Of a DNA stretch of 64,000 bases, positions 47,902 to 59,174 are shown one piece after another. Position numbers and translations under genes: made by a program. Source of the DNA: Otatea glauca (Eukaryota; Streptophyta; Magnoliopsida; Poales; Poaceae); assembly GCA_036346275.1 (NCBI GenBank), contig CM070723.1, forward strand, positions 48,934,743 through 48,998,742, read 5' to 3'. Under the pieces are notes generated by a model. It was not told the DNA's origin, made no database searches, and was given only the letters and a program-made list of their open reading frames with translations. Within the stretch, counting starts at the first letter, position 1. Each line of letters begins with the position of its first letter.

Positions 47902-48492
47902 TAGGGCCGGCGGAAAAACTAGAAGCTCGTGAGCCCCTCGAACTTGCTTGTAAAGTAAATAAGCCAAGCTGAGCCGACTTCCTAGTTTGTTTTCTTAACG
48001 AGCCGAGCCTGAGCTAACTCACGAGCCGCTAGTTAGCTCGTTAAGGCTTGGTAACTAAATATTCACCGTGATGATTTTTGATATACAAGACTTTTAATTA
48101 GCTGAATATTTAAATTAATGTATGTCGATGTAACTATGTTAGATTGGACAATAATTGTTATGATTGCTAATTGGATCCTCACTAATTATCTATGTTTTAC
48201 TTGTATGCTAGATAATTAGCTACGGTTTTATTTATGTAGTCCTCCTGTTGTATGTATGTGTTAATGTGTGTCATGTGCTCATGATGTGGCTTAGCTTATC
48301 TCCTGACTAATTACCCTAACTGACGTGGTTTAGCTTAGATCAATTCATCTTAACTGATGTGGCTCATGAGCTGATCATGAGCAGCTCAAGCTTTTTATCA
48401 AGTTGAGCCAAGCTGATTTTTTAGCTTATTAGCTTAACGAGCCAAACCGAGCTACTATTTTAACAAGCGGCTCAGCTCGATAGGCAGCCCTA
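47902..48492. mobile_element. hAT-type MITE, 591 bp, with perfect 8-bp target duplication
   Basis: Left end TAGGGCCGGCGG; right end as reverse complement TAGGGCTGCCTATCGAG. The flanks ATCAAAAT (47894-47901 and 48493-48500) are identical. Subterminal regions are dense in AGCTCG/CGAGC words in inverted arrangement, and the centre is AT-rich. No coding capacity. It is a different family from the element at 47192. Confidence 0.85.
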
Positions 48493-48796
48493 ATCAAAAT
48501 GCATCCTTTAACATGGAAGAGTAAGCTCACTGCCTATGAAATGGGATTCATGTCTGCATTAGTTAATGTTAATTATGGTGACTTATATAGTCTTTTATGA
48601 TTTGAAAAGCTGTGCTAGATGAATCATAATAGGATTGAGATTTTTACTTTATTTTAGAGTAGGATTACTACTTACTTTCGAGGAGGACTAAGGGAGCTAT
48701 ATAAATCCATGGGGTGGTCATGGAGAACCCAAGTAACCAAGGAACCATAAACCAATTCATCCAAAGCAAAAGGTGCACGAAAGGATTAAAAGCTTA

Positions 48797-49072
48797 GGAT
48801 CTGTTTAGTTCATAGCCAAACCTTGCCACATTGTCACACCTCAAGTTAGGCAAGTTTGACTGAGTTAGGCCTCCATTTGGTTCATAGTCACACCTGTGGC
48901 AAGATTCCTTCTTGCCATCTACGTTACATATGTCATTAACTCAAAAAAAATGTGGCAAAATTTATTTTCCTAGCCAAAATATGGCTTCAATTTTGATAAC
49001 CTAATCTTAGACAAGTTTGGTAAAAAACTACGGCTAAACATAGCAACCTTAGTATATGAACCAAACAGCCCC
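48797..49072. mobile_element. Tourist-like MITE (PIF/Harbinger type) with a TTA duplication
   Basis: The left terminus GGATCTGTTTAGTTCATA and the reverse complement of the right terminus GGGGCTGTTTGGTTCATA are inverted repeats. TTA flanks both ends (48794-48796 and 49073-49075), the 3-bp target of Harbinger transposases. A second left-type terminus, TTAGGCCTCCATTTGGTTC, sits inside at 48865. Length 276 bp. Confidence 0.82.
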
Positions 49073-49075
49073 TTA

Positions 49076-50049
49076 ATCTTTAACACTAGATTCTTATAAT
49101 TTTTATATAGGGTAAAGATCTGACGGTCCTGAAAGGTTGTGAGAGAACAACAAATCCCTTGTACTCTTTTGAGGTTGTACTTAAAGAATTTACGGTCAAT
49201 TTCGTCAAATCTTTCTCTCTCGTCATGGTTGTTTCAATGTCATTATTTTGATTCTATCTACGATATTCATCTTTTTTGTTCTTGAGACTGTATACTCATA
49301 TCTTACAAAACTCTGATCCAATCTAAAAGCTACAAGGATTTAGAATGTAACAGTTATGTACGTGAGAAAGGCTTCTTCTGTCCACCACTGTAAAACACTA
49401 TTGGAAAATTTTCTTGAAGCTTTGAAGACCTCCTTTTGTTTATCCACACTCCCCACTGCTATACTGCATTCGCTGAAGCCTGTGTGTGCACAAACCTGCC
49501 GACAGGCCCAACATTACCATTTTACCAGACTATAAATTACAAGGGAGAAACTACTTTAAACTGACCCAACTCTTAGCTCTTGTAACAGGTTTTACACCGC
49601 AAGAAAGCATCCATCATGAAGAGGCAAATTAGGCCAACGTTTGGCATTGCAATGGAATACGGTAATCTCGTTGATGCTTATGTGCTTTGCTAGCCGCTCT
49701 TTTCTTAATCAAGCTGTCCAGAACATACGATGAAATGTGACTTAGCAAACGGAGTAACAAGTGTTTCACAACTTCTTTTTTCACAGCAGCTTTAAAAATA
49801 AGCAAAGCATAGCACAATAACAGCAAACCTAGAGTATTCATGGGTCAAAAGATTATATCTAAATATTTGATACAGAAAGCATTTAAAGTCCAAACTTGAG
49901 ACGCGCAAGAAACAAAATTAGTTCGCCAGCCGTTTTAAAAGAAAAGTACCAGTAACTAGATGATTCAGCGTCTCATGATACCGGCACACTACAGAGTAGT
50001 CTAACTGAGCTAGCATGGAACATGAGTTTTCATCTCCTGAGATCACACC
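49076..50049 (-). other. Spacer and 3' untranslated region of the cyclophilin gene
   Basis: The part next to 50050 is the likely 3' untranslated sequence of the minus-strand gene. 49076-49560 is AT-rich spacer between the two convergent genes. No further gene was seen. Confidence 0.45.
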
Positions 50050-53000
50050 TTAGTATGAAACCAAGCCTTTACTTCCAGCAGGGCTACTTGATCTTGAGCT
50101 GCTGCTGCGCCTGCGGTTATATTTTGAGCTCCCCCTTTTGACAGCGGCAGCATCGGGAGATCTGGACCTCGAGGGTTCACGGCTCTTCGACCTGGATCTC
50201 GACCTTCCTCTATTGGCAGGGGGGCTGCTACCATGGTGGCCAGGGCCACCGCCACCACGACCTGATCGAGGCCTGTTGCTTATATCTCGTCTCTGTTGTT
50301 CTGTGGGGCTACGACTGCGTCTTGGGCTGGGCTGGCGATATCCTCCATGATCACGGCGTCTCACTGGACTGCGCGACCTGCTCCTGCTTCGGTCTCTCCT
50401 AGGATACCTGAAATCATGGGTGTAGGTTCCAAATTTTGAAATATGTATATCAACTATCAGCCATTGGTAAAGTAACATGGCTTTGCACAAGTAAGAATAG
50501 GGAGCAAATCAAAAGAACTTGTTTAGTGAATCATGGTAATGGCAAAGTTGCTTGAACTAAGAAAAAGAGTAACACGTGGTAACATATTGCTGTACATAGA
50601 ATAGCTTAAGTTATAATAAAGGTTTCTCCATGCACAACATTTCACATCTACCTAAGATAAAAAAAATGACAGAAAATAGAAGGCAACAAAAGAAAATTTT
50701 GGCAGGGAATAGAAGGCAACAAAAGCAACTGTTCAGTATTCAGGATGCTTTTGGGATTTCTTTTGCAAACCAATTAAACCCTTGAAGTGCTGAACTAACA
50801 GAAACAAATTATTTTACTACCAGTCATAAACTTTCATAACATTCTCAATCTCATGTCTAGTAAGAGGAAAAAATTGAACTTGAGAAATGCTATAGTCATC
50901 TAGATTGGGTATAATAATATTCAACTGTGTCATGTTATTTAGTTATAGATACTATGTTACTCATGAAGAGTACTATTATCTTCAAAGAACGAGGATCTAT
51001 AGTTTAAGCACTGCAACCAATTATCACTGGGCTCTAACTGTCTACTTGTGGTAAGCAGGCTGGAGTTCCTACTTCCTAGCAATCAACATACATTATTGAA
51101 CATGCAGAAAGATAGAACAACAGTCAGGCAGAAATATGTTGTTACTCCATGAGATTACTTAAATTCTTCAAAAGAGCCCACATTTCGAATGTATAAGAAA
51201 TACCAACCTGGATGGGCTACTGGCTCTTGGGGAACCACGATATCTCCTTACTGGTGAGCGTGGACTGTAAGGACCATTTCTTCCATATCTGCACATGATG
51301 GGAAACCCCATATAAATATCAAATATGTCAAAATGTGGCAAATAATCTAATTTATATACCTATTAAAGTGATTCCATCTATCATTTCTTCTTCCATTGTT
51401 GCGAGACCAAATAGGGGGACGCTCTGGAGATGGTGTCCTGTATCGACGTGCAAATGCATACTGTTGCGTAAAACCACGCCCTTTCCTGATACGTTGAGGT
51501 TGTCCATTATCCGTAGAGCCCATAGCTAAACCTTTACCATTGGTGGGCACAGGTTCATTGCTTAAGGCATTCCTTTCTATACCAGCTCTAGATATGCCAT
51601 CCTCTGCAGCAGCATCACCGTTGTTGCCATCTGCCTTTGTTAAATTTGCATCAGCCCTGATGGGGCTGCTCCTAGAGCTTGCACCTGGATCATCCCTGCA
51701 ATTATAAACAAATACATTTCTATTAACCATTCAAACAATAACTGGTCATCAAAGTTGAACAGGACATATTTTACACACTAGCTCTGTATAGTAGTGAAAG
51801 GATCCAGACAGGAAGTGATTTATTTTAATGAATCAAACCTGAATTTACTAGATGTATCTCTTGAATTTTGATTTCCAGATCTGTCATCAGCCACATTTTC
51901 ATCTTTGTTTGAGGGTTTGCTTCCTTCATGTGATGTGTTGTCAGTGGTAACTGCTTGTTCCAAAGCTCTACCTTTCTCCAAATTTACCATTTTGGTATTC
52001 TCTTGGTCTGCTATTAACAAAGCTGATTATTAGTTCAAAAATGCAAACAAGAAATTGTGAAGCATGGTCATCTCAGTACATCCCAGTGCTATAACCAAAC
52101 ACAACACGCAAAACTTTAAGGTCATCGAAAATGGTAACGTATGTCATACAATAGCAGGTTGTTGACAATCCACAAAAAAGCCAAAAACGACATTAAATTA
52201 TTATCAATCTTAAGTGCCCTAATCTTTTTACTCTATATTTCTCATATTCAACAGCAAATCAATAGTCTCTTGAATAAATTTTGGAATCAAAGATCTTGTG
52301 AATAATTATGATAAATAAAAACTTTAATAAATTGGCAACAGCCAGAATGTTTTCCATTCCATGGATGCTTAAAAAGTTGATTATTCCAAGTATGTCAAAC
52401 AAATAGTAGCAGAAAATACTAGACATGGAAAGGTGATAAGCAGGAATTGGCAAGCACAGAATGGGCAAATAAAGAATGCCTTTTGAACCACAAAAGTACC
52501 TCAAATGCTGTTACAGAACAGAACAGAAATATATGCGGTTAAATCAAAGCAGCATGTTTAGTCTACTAAAATATGTTGACAGCAAATGATGAACACGAAT
52601 AGAATACTAAGCTCTCCCACCTTTCTTCAATGAATGCTTGGTATGACGGCCGGCACTTTCACTATCAGAACTGCTGCTGCTTGTCTTTGAGCTTTTTGAA
52701 TCATCACTTGAGCTCCCATAGCTACTAAAAAGAGCAACAAACAGGGGATCACTCAGCTAGTATTTATTATGAGCTAACAAAATTAGTCAGAGTATACAGG
52801 ACAACATTGTACCGTTTGGATTTCCTTTTTGTTCCTTTACTCTTCCTCTTACTCTTCTTATGGTTGCTCTTCCTCTTTGCAGACTTATGTTTTTCCTTCT
52901 TAGAACCTTTTCTTCTCTTGTGTCTATGATCACTGGATGAGCTAGTATCCAATGACGATGAAGAGTATGATTCTGACTCTGAGCCGCTATCTGAGGAATA

Positions 53001-55319
53001 GGACCATGAGTCAGAAGCATCTGAGCTATATGAATCAGAAGAATAGTGCTTTCTTTTTTTCCTTCGTTTATCATCACTAGGTGGTTTTTTGGTTTTGATC
53101 CTCCCTTCAGCATCAGAGCTATCTTGTGCCCTTCTTAGCTTCTTTTCTGAAAAAAAAGTACTGAGAAAGCTAACCAGAGATAAAACATTAAGTATTTGGA
53201 GATATCCATGTTCATCATGTCTCACCTTTCTCTCCCCGTAGCTGATTCTGAGTATTTATATCAGAGGCTTCACCACAGTCTACGATTTTCACTTGACAAG
53301 TAGGCTTTCCGCTATCAGAACCTACTGCTTCAAGCTTCTTAAGCAAAGCTATCCCACTGACCACCTTCCCAAAGACCACATGTTTCCTAAAAATTACAAT
53401 TTGAACCCACTTAAGGTAATAGACCATTGGGGCATCGGTAAAAAATAATATGAGACTTCTCCGAAGGAAGACAGCATAGGAGTTAATGACACTAATTACT
53501 GCTGTGGATAATATACCACTGGGATTGGAGCCATCACATACCACCAACCATTAATTTCTCCACATAATATTAGTTTTGATTGTGGTGATATGGGTAAGTA
53601 ACAAAACTATCCTCCCCATATCCTTGTACATAAGGAGCCAAAAGAAAGAAAGAAGCTCAAACTCTAATAGGTCAACTGACTAAAGTAACGAAGCAATACC
53701 CATCAAGATGTGGTAAAGGATTGAATGTTATAAAAAATTGGGATCCATTGCTGTCTGCTCCAGCATTTGCCATAGACAGAACACCAGGTTGATCATGCTT
53801 TAACTTGAAGTTTTCATCTGTAGAACACAAGGCAGCATGCACAAAAACTTCAGCAAAAGCTTAATAGCACAGTTATCATGGGATGCGGAACATAAATAGC
53901 TAACAAACAAATTCTACAACAGCCACAAATTTCAATGTAGCCATTAACCTGCAAATTTTCCACCATATATGCTCTCTCCACCACATCCTGGAAATAGCAT
54001 GGAATGTTGAGCTCATAAAGTACACTACAGCAAGAAGTCAGTTGAAAGAAGAAGCCTGAGCTAATGAAGCAATACCATCTCCTCTTGAAAAATCACCACC
54101 CTGCAGGAAAGAAATTTGACCAGTTGAGTTTAGTTTGAACAAAAGGATGAAAAAATGCAATAGAGAGTAGAGATATTCAACAATCAAAATTAAAACTCTG
54201 GGATTAGACTGCTTAACAAGCAAATTATTAACCATATCTATTCGCTAGAGCTCAGTATTTGAAACCCCACAGAAGATTAAAACTCACTAGCTCTAAAGAA
54301 ATATGCAGTAGTCAGATCAGTTGCAATCTTTTGGTACCTGAGCAACAAACCCTTTGACAATGCGATGGATGTTTGTTCCCTTAAAATAAAGTGGTTTTTG
54401 TGTAGATGCTCCAAGGCCTCTTTCACCTACATGTTGATCAGTAGTAAGGCCTTAAACTATAAAAGGTAACACAGCTTGAAACTCCATGCTAAAAAACCAT
54501 TTAAAAATACATATTTTCATACCACTGCAATGATGAATCATATGACTTACAAGAAACTTGATCAAATTAAACACCAATAAATCATGAATAAAAATAAGTG
54601 AAACATCTGCCTGGCAGACAATATAGTCCTACGATTTAATTGCATCTGTGTGTCTAACCTGAAAGACAAAAGTCGAGCACCCATATAGCTGAAAGCAGAA
54701 AATTTAACATACAAAAATCCACTTATGTTGTGCCACTATATGAATAAGAGGAGAAAACAATTAGATTAGAAAACACCACAGCAATATTTTAGTCCACCTC
54801 TACCTTTTCCACCATTCTATTTTACATTATGTTATCTTATTACCAGACATGCACCAAAAGATACAACTGAGTTCATGTCTTACTAGCATTGTAACCTACA
54901 CTCAAAATTGTTGCACCACTCTGCCCTAGTATATAGATTCACCAAACAAAGCTCTTGTGGACACAAACAGCGTCATTTACATTTCCTAGCATTTAATTGA
55001 ACTCTTGTACATACACAACATCAAGGACTGTTCCATGCAAACATGCTATTTCACAGCAAGGAAGCAGAGTTACCAGTACATAGAGCTCGGAAGTTCTCTG
55101 CAGTCCTCGGAACTACATTAGAAAAGAGCTGCAAATCAAGGGCAAAAGTTAATCAGGTTCATGCCACCAACGCTCTTGATGGAGAAAACAACCATTAGAG
55201 ACAACAAGATCAAGCATGAATGCCAGTACAAGCTTTACAACCTCGAACGTAATCCTCTCAGTGGCGCGCCCGCCGATTGATATGTCCAAGAAAACCTGAG
55301 GGTTTTTAGCCTTGGGCAT
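50050..55319 (-). CDS. SR-type cyclophilin (peptidyl-prolyl isomerase with RS domain, CYP63/CYP95 class)
   Basis: Thirteen coding exons on the minus strand: 55242-55319, 55074-55128, 54338-54426, 54076-54100, 53949-53987, 53700-53817, 53226-53386, 52813-53146, 52621-52724, 51839-52010, 51360-51695, 51208-51288 and 50050-50407. All have GT-AG junctions and phase closes, giving 649 residues. Residues 1 to about 176 are a cyclophilin domain (ATERITFE, RTAENFRALCTGERG, HRIVKGFVAQGGDFSRGDG, SNGSQFFITF, HLDGKHVVFGKV). The catalytic Arg (HRI), Gln (SQFF) and the KHVVFG His are present; the Trp that binds cyclosporin in the classical family is His here (PHLDG). From about 190 the protein is Lys/Ser-rich and acidic-serine-rich, and from about 500 rich in SPR, RSRSRS and RRD repeats. 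The family interacts with SR splicing factors in nuclear speckles, and the same role is inferred. Confidence 0.92.
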
Positions 55320-55890
55320 GGTTATTCCCCTTTTGTTCTACTTCTACCTGCAGGAGTGCTATTATAAGAACATCTTCAGCAGCATCTCAACAGCAAGACA
55401 CTAGCTAGGATACATGAGTATCTCAAATCAAGAGGTCCTTAGCTGCTAGCAGAAGATAGGTAAATAAAAATTAGCAAAGGGCCTGCCAGACACCCAGCAT
55501 CCGAAATCATTCACTACTTCAGGTCTTGCGCTCTATCCTAGGTCGGCACCGCTTAAACATATGATTACAAGAATGAAACAAAACGAAAATCCAGAGCCAG
55601 ATCTACCCAAAAAGAAATCTTTGATAGTCCTGAAGAAGAAGAAGAAAGATCTGGTCGGATTCGATTGTTCGGAGCAAAACGAACAGCAAGCCATGCACTT
55701 GATAGGGCTTCCTTACCAACAAAACGAATCACGTCCGCGCCCGTCCAGCACCAGCAGAGGGGGTCGTCGTCGGAGGAGGAGGACGCTGCTTACGAGAGGT
55801 GGTGGAAGGAGGACCCGGGGTTGCGGCGGCGCTGGAGCAAAGAAGATTTTTTCTCTCTCCCTTTTACTGCCGTCCCTAAGCTACAGGTCT
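55320..55890 (-). promoter_or_regulatory. 5' leader of the cyclophilin gene with a leader intron
   Basis: On the minus strand a donor GTTG/GTAAGG at 55717/55716 and an acceptor CTGCAG/GTAGAAG at 55348/55347 define a leader intron of about 370 bp and a short second leader exon (55320-55347) before the ATG. The first leader exon would be the GC- and pyrimidine-rich segment from about 55880 to 55717. The transcription start is not fixed. Confidence 0.5.
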
Positions 55891-56397
55891 GTGGATGTAG
55901 GTGGCTGACGTGTGGGTCCAGGGGTCCACTGGTCGGTGGTGGGGCGGGCGGGGGTGGCGCGTGGAAGCGTGAGTGGGCTGGCGGTAGAAGAGTAACTGGG
56001 TTATGGGCCTGGCCCGTTTTAACAAACTTCACCTCTTTTTTTTTAAGATGATAATTAAAAAAACGTTTTTGTTTGGAGTTGTACACTGTCCAAGGTTTCA
56101 AATTTTATTTTCGGATCGCATCTCGGATGTGGCCAAAATCTGAAATATCGATGATATTTCAGAATTTCGGTCGAAATCCGAACAAAATTCAAAAGGCAAA
56201 CTTGAAATTAGGTAAATTTGAAACCCAGAAGATCGAAATTTCGGTCGAAATCACCTTAATTTTGCCGAATTTTTGGTGATTTTCAACCCCTTGTGAAATA
56301 TCTCTTGAGGCTAGAAAAAATTAGGAAATATATAAAAAAAATCATGCAAGCATTTATGTACGTATATTTCCTATCTTTTTTAATACAAAATACAAAG

Positions 56398-56991
56398 GTC
56401 TCGTTCGGTAGAGCTCTGGCTCCCGAATTCTTGTCTGGAGGAGCCGGAGCTCTACCGATCACTCTCAACTTCCCGTTGCTAGAATCAGAATCACTCCTAA
56501 AGTGATTCTTGGTTTTGCACTAGGCACAAGAAGCCGCCTTGACCCAACTATCCGTAAGAATCCATCTACCCAGTCCCTATCGCCTTGACCCCGCGCTGTC
56601 GCCTTGACCCCAGGCTATCGCCTCAACCTCGTGCCGTCTTCGCTTGGTCGTTGGTCGCCCTGACCCCGTCATGCTGCCGTCGCTCAGTCGCCTCGACCCC
56701 GTACGGCCTAGAGCACCGCTGGTCGCCTCGACCCCGCCTCGAGCGTTGTCTCGACCCAGGACCGCCTATAGCGCCACCGGTCGCCTCGACCCCACATCAC
56801 CTGGAGCGTCGCTGTCCCCGCCTCGAGAGTCACCATCGAGGTATGGTCGAATCGCCTCTTTCGAGAATTTGGAGCTAACCAGCTAGCCGAACACTTTCAG
56901 AAACTGCTCCTAATTCTTCAAAAGATCACAATCCGAAGGAGTCGAAGCAGAATCAGGGAGGAGCAGGAGCTAAAGCCCTAACGAACGGGGC
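56398..56991. mobile_element. MITE of about 594 bp nested in repeat family X
   Basis: Left end GTCTCGTTCGGTAGAGCTCT; reverse complement of right end GCCCCGTTCGTTAGGGCTTT. These are terminal inverted repeats agreeing at most positions. Comparison with copy 1 of family X (near 6800-6815) shows the uninterrupted sequence, so the insertion is directly inferred. The target duplication is short and unclear, a (T)AAG overlap. Related ends occur at 58309-58538. Confidence 0.6.
56585..56830. repeat. Minisatellite-like GC repeat inside the MITE
   Basis: A unit close to GTCGCCTCGACCCC recurs about nine times with spacing of 15-45 bp. ORFs through it (80-97 codons) are by-products of the repeat. Confidence 0.6.
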
Positions 56992-57475
56992 ATAAGTATT
57001 TGCACATAAAATTCCCAAGTTAGGATTTAGGGTTTATGCCGAAATACAATTTAAGCCCGAAATACATCATGTAAGGACAAATCCAAGGTAGGGTTTAGGG
57101 TTTAGACCAAAATACATCATTTAAGGCCGAAATACATCATTTAAGACCAAAATCCAAGTTAGGATTTATGGTTAGGATTACATAATTTGTATATATATAT
57201 TTTTGCAAACTTTTTACATATATTCCTCATAAAAGGCATTACAATTCTCAACAAAAAAATTGGTTTAAAATTCGGTCTAAAAAACATGCAAACCAATCCA
57301 AAATGCTGAAATTTCGGTCGAAATCACCAAGATTTCGCCGAAATTTACCTAAATTACTATAGCGAACCCTAATTTTCAAAAACAAAATTCATTACGCCGG
57401 GATTTGGAATCTCGGCCTTGGCCGATATATAAAATTTTGCCAAAATTCACCGAGATTTTGAGCCCTATACATATC

Positions 57476-58308
57476 AGCTATCTGTAAAAATATGTCATAT
57501 AAGATTTTAGATGGTGCGAAGGACAGAGAAAAATATTATCTACTATTTAACAAATAGCTTTGTACTATGTGTATCATTGTATAGATAATTTATTAATTGT
57601 ATGATAGATCATTACAGACAACTATATAGACAGTCCATTGTATGAGTTATCGTTAGTCCTATCTATAGATGACATGGAGGTGTATTACAGACAGCCATGG
57701 TCTATACCACTATACATGCTCTTTTCAGCTAGTATGAACTCATATTGATCATCCCTAACCTTTTAATTAAGGATGTAGATCAAGAATAAGGTCTTGTTTG
57801 AAAAGCCTGTTTCCGGCTGTGATATATGTAGATAAATTAGGATTTTAGTTCAAAGTCCTGCCCTATCCACATGAATCTGACTGAAAAGAGGCCTCACAAA
57901 TAAGACCTAAATGGGTGAAGAACACCGGTGGAAATACAGTTCTGTGTTCTTTGGTAAAAAGCTTTTATTAAAAGTTGTATGAGGTGTTTAATTACCACGC
58001 AGCATTAATTGTTCTGACTCGATTCTCATATTTGTGCCCTATGATTGTGTAAGACCAACCATCTCCATCTTAATCATACGTAGGATCTATAGTCTATATT
58101 AAGTAAAATCATATAAAATAGTGGTCTATATAAAGAGATCGTGAGAACTACTTCTTTTGTTGCGGTGAATACGGTATTAACAATTTTCTTATTATTTTAC
58201 TTAGAAACTTAATTAATAACTGATGACTAATTTTGCCATAGAAAATAAATAGAGATAGGAGCATGATATTAATAGATATCAAAGCTTAAAGACTACTCAT
58301 GTATACTA
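57476..58308. other. AT-rich spacer, no gene seen
   Basis: Short words recur (TATAGA, ATCATT), but no termini, ORF or domain could be supported. Confidence 0.45.
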
Positions 58309-58538
58309 GGGTATGTTTGGTAGAGTTCTAGTTTTACTAGATTCGTGGATCTGGTGTAGCTGAGTATTCCTAGTTCCACTAGATCCGTGGAGTTGGAGCT
58401 GTGAGTACATTAAAAGTGTTTAGATAGATCATCTTATTTACATTTTAGAACAAAAATATAAACTTAATTCACTTTATTTTAGTCTACAAGTTTCAGATCT
58501 CAAATGAAGCTGGGATCTAAAGCTCTACCAAACAGGCC
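58309..58538. mobile_element. MITE, about 230 bp
   Basis: Left end GGGTATGTTTGGTAGAG; reverse complement of right end GGCCTGTTTGGTAGAGC. Terminal inverted repeats of the same type as the nested MITE at 56398. The flanks CTA and ATA are a possible imperfect 3-bp duplication, which would fit PIF/Harbinger. Confidence 0.55.
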
Positions 58539-58887
58539 ATAAATATTCATGCATGGCAAAAGATAATAAAATGTGGCATACAACTAGCAATATAGCTTAA
58601 GTTGATAGATAATTATTTGCTCTTAGATGTCGAGCTGCCTAAATTAACAGGCCTCCTCGCTACTAGGGACAGGGTCACTGACTAATTTGTGACAATATTT
58701 CTAAACAATCTTACCAATTTCATATTTCAAGCTTGCTAAATTTAATTTGCTTCGATATCAATTTAATTGATCACTGTACATGTATCCAAAGAACATCTAT
58801 CAATATTGAAATTAATGAAGAGCCTGTATTGACAAAGTTGCCGCAAAGGGCTTACTCCATAGAAAGAGACAACAAATCACTTAGTAC

Positions 58888-59169
58888 TATTGAGTTGTAT
58901 GCACCAGTTAGTTTATCCAAAAGCTTAAACTGATGAGGAAAAGATAGGCAATTCACTTATACTTCAACACTCCCCCTCACGTGTAGGCTCCTTCAGGCCT
59001 AAGACGTGGAATAGAAGTGGGCTGCAACTATTTTTCTTTAATTGCGTCAACCGGGTCTTGAACTCAAGACCTCTTAGCTTTGATACCATATTGATTTGCA
59101 TGCACCAACCATTTCACCCAAAAGCTTAAACTGATGAGGAAAGACAATCAATTCACTTATACTTCAACA
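58888..59169 (-). mobile_element. SMART-like miniature LTR retrotransposon (TRIM), 282 bp
   Basis: Two direct repeats of 81-82 bp (58888-58969 and 59089-59169) flank an interior of about 119 bp. On the minus strand the LTR starts TGTTGAAGTATAAG; a primer-binding site TGGTATCAAAGC (complement of 59077-59088) follows the first LTR, and a polypurine tract GAGGGGGAG precedes the second. The 5-bp flanks AGTAC (58883-58887 and 59170-59174) are identical. No protein can be encoded. Size and organisation match the SMART class of very small grass LTR elements, mobilised in trans by another retrotransposon. Confidence 0.9.
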
Positions 59170-59174
59170 AGTAC

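Larger units (their letters stand above)
56080..57475. repeat. Dispersed repeat family X, copy 2 (inverted relative to copy 1)
   Basis: The sequence 56080-56397 plus 56992-57475 corresponds in reverse complement to 6330-6880: phrases such as TTAGGATTTAGGGTTTA, GAAATACATCATTTAAG and GCAAGCATTTATGTACG have partners there. Both outer ends carry tttcggtcgaaat(c/t)-type half-palindromes, suggesting degenerate terminal inverted repeats. Non-coding; an insertion at 56398-56991 splits it. Confidence 0.55.
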
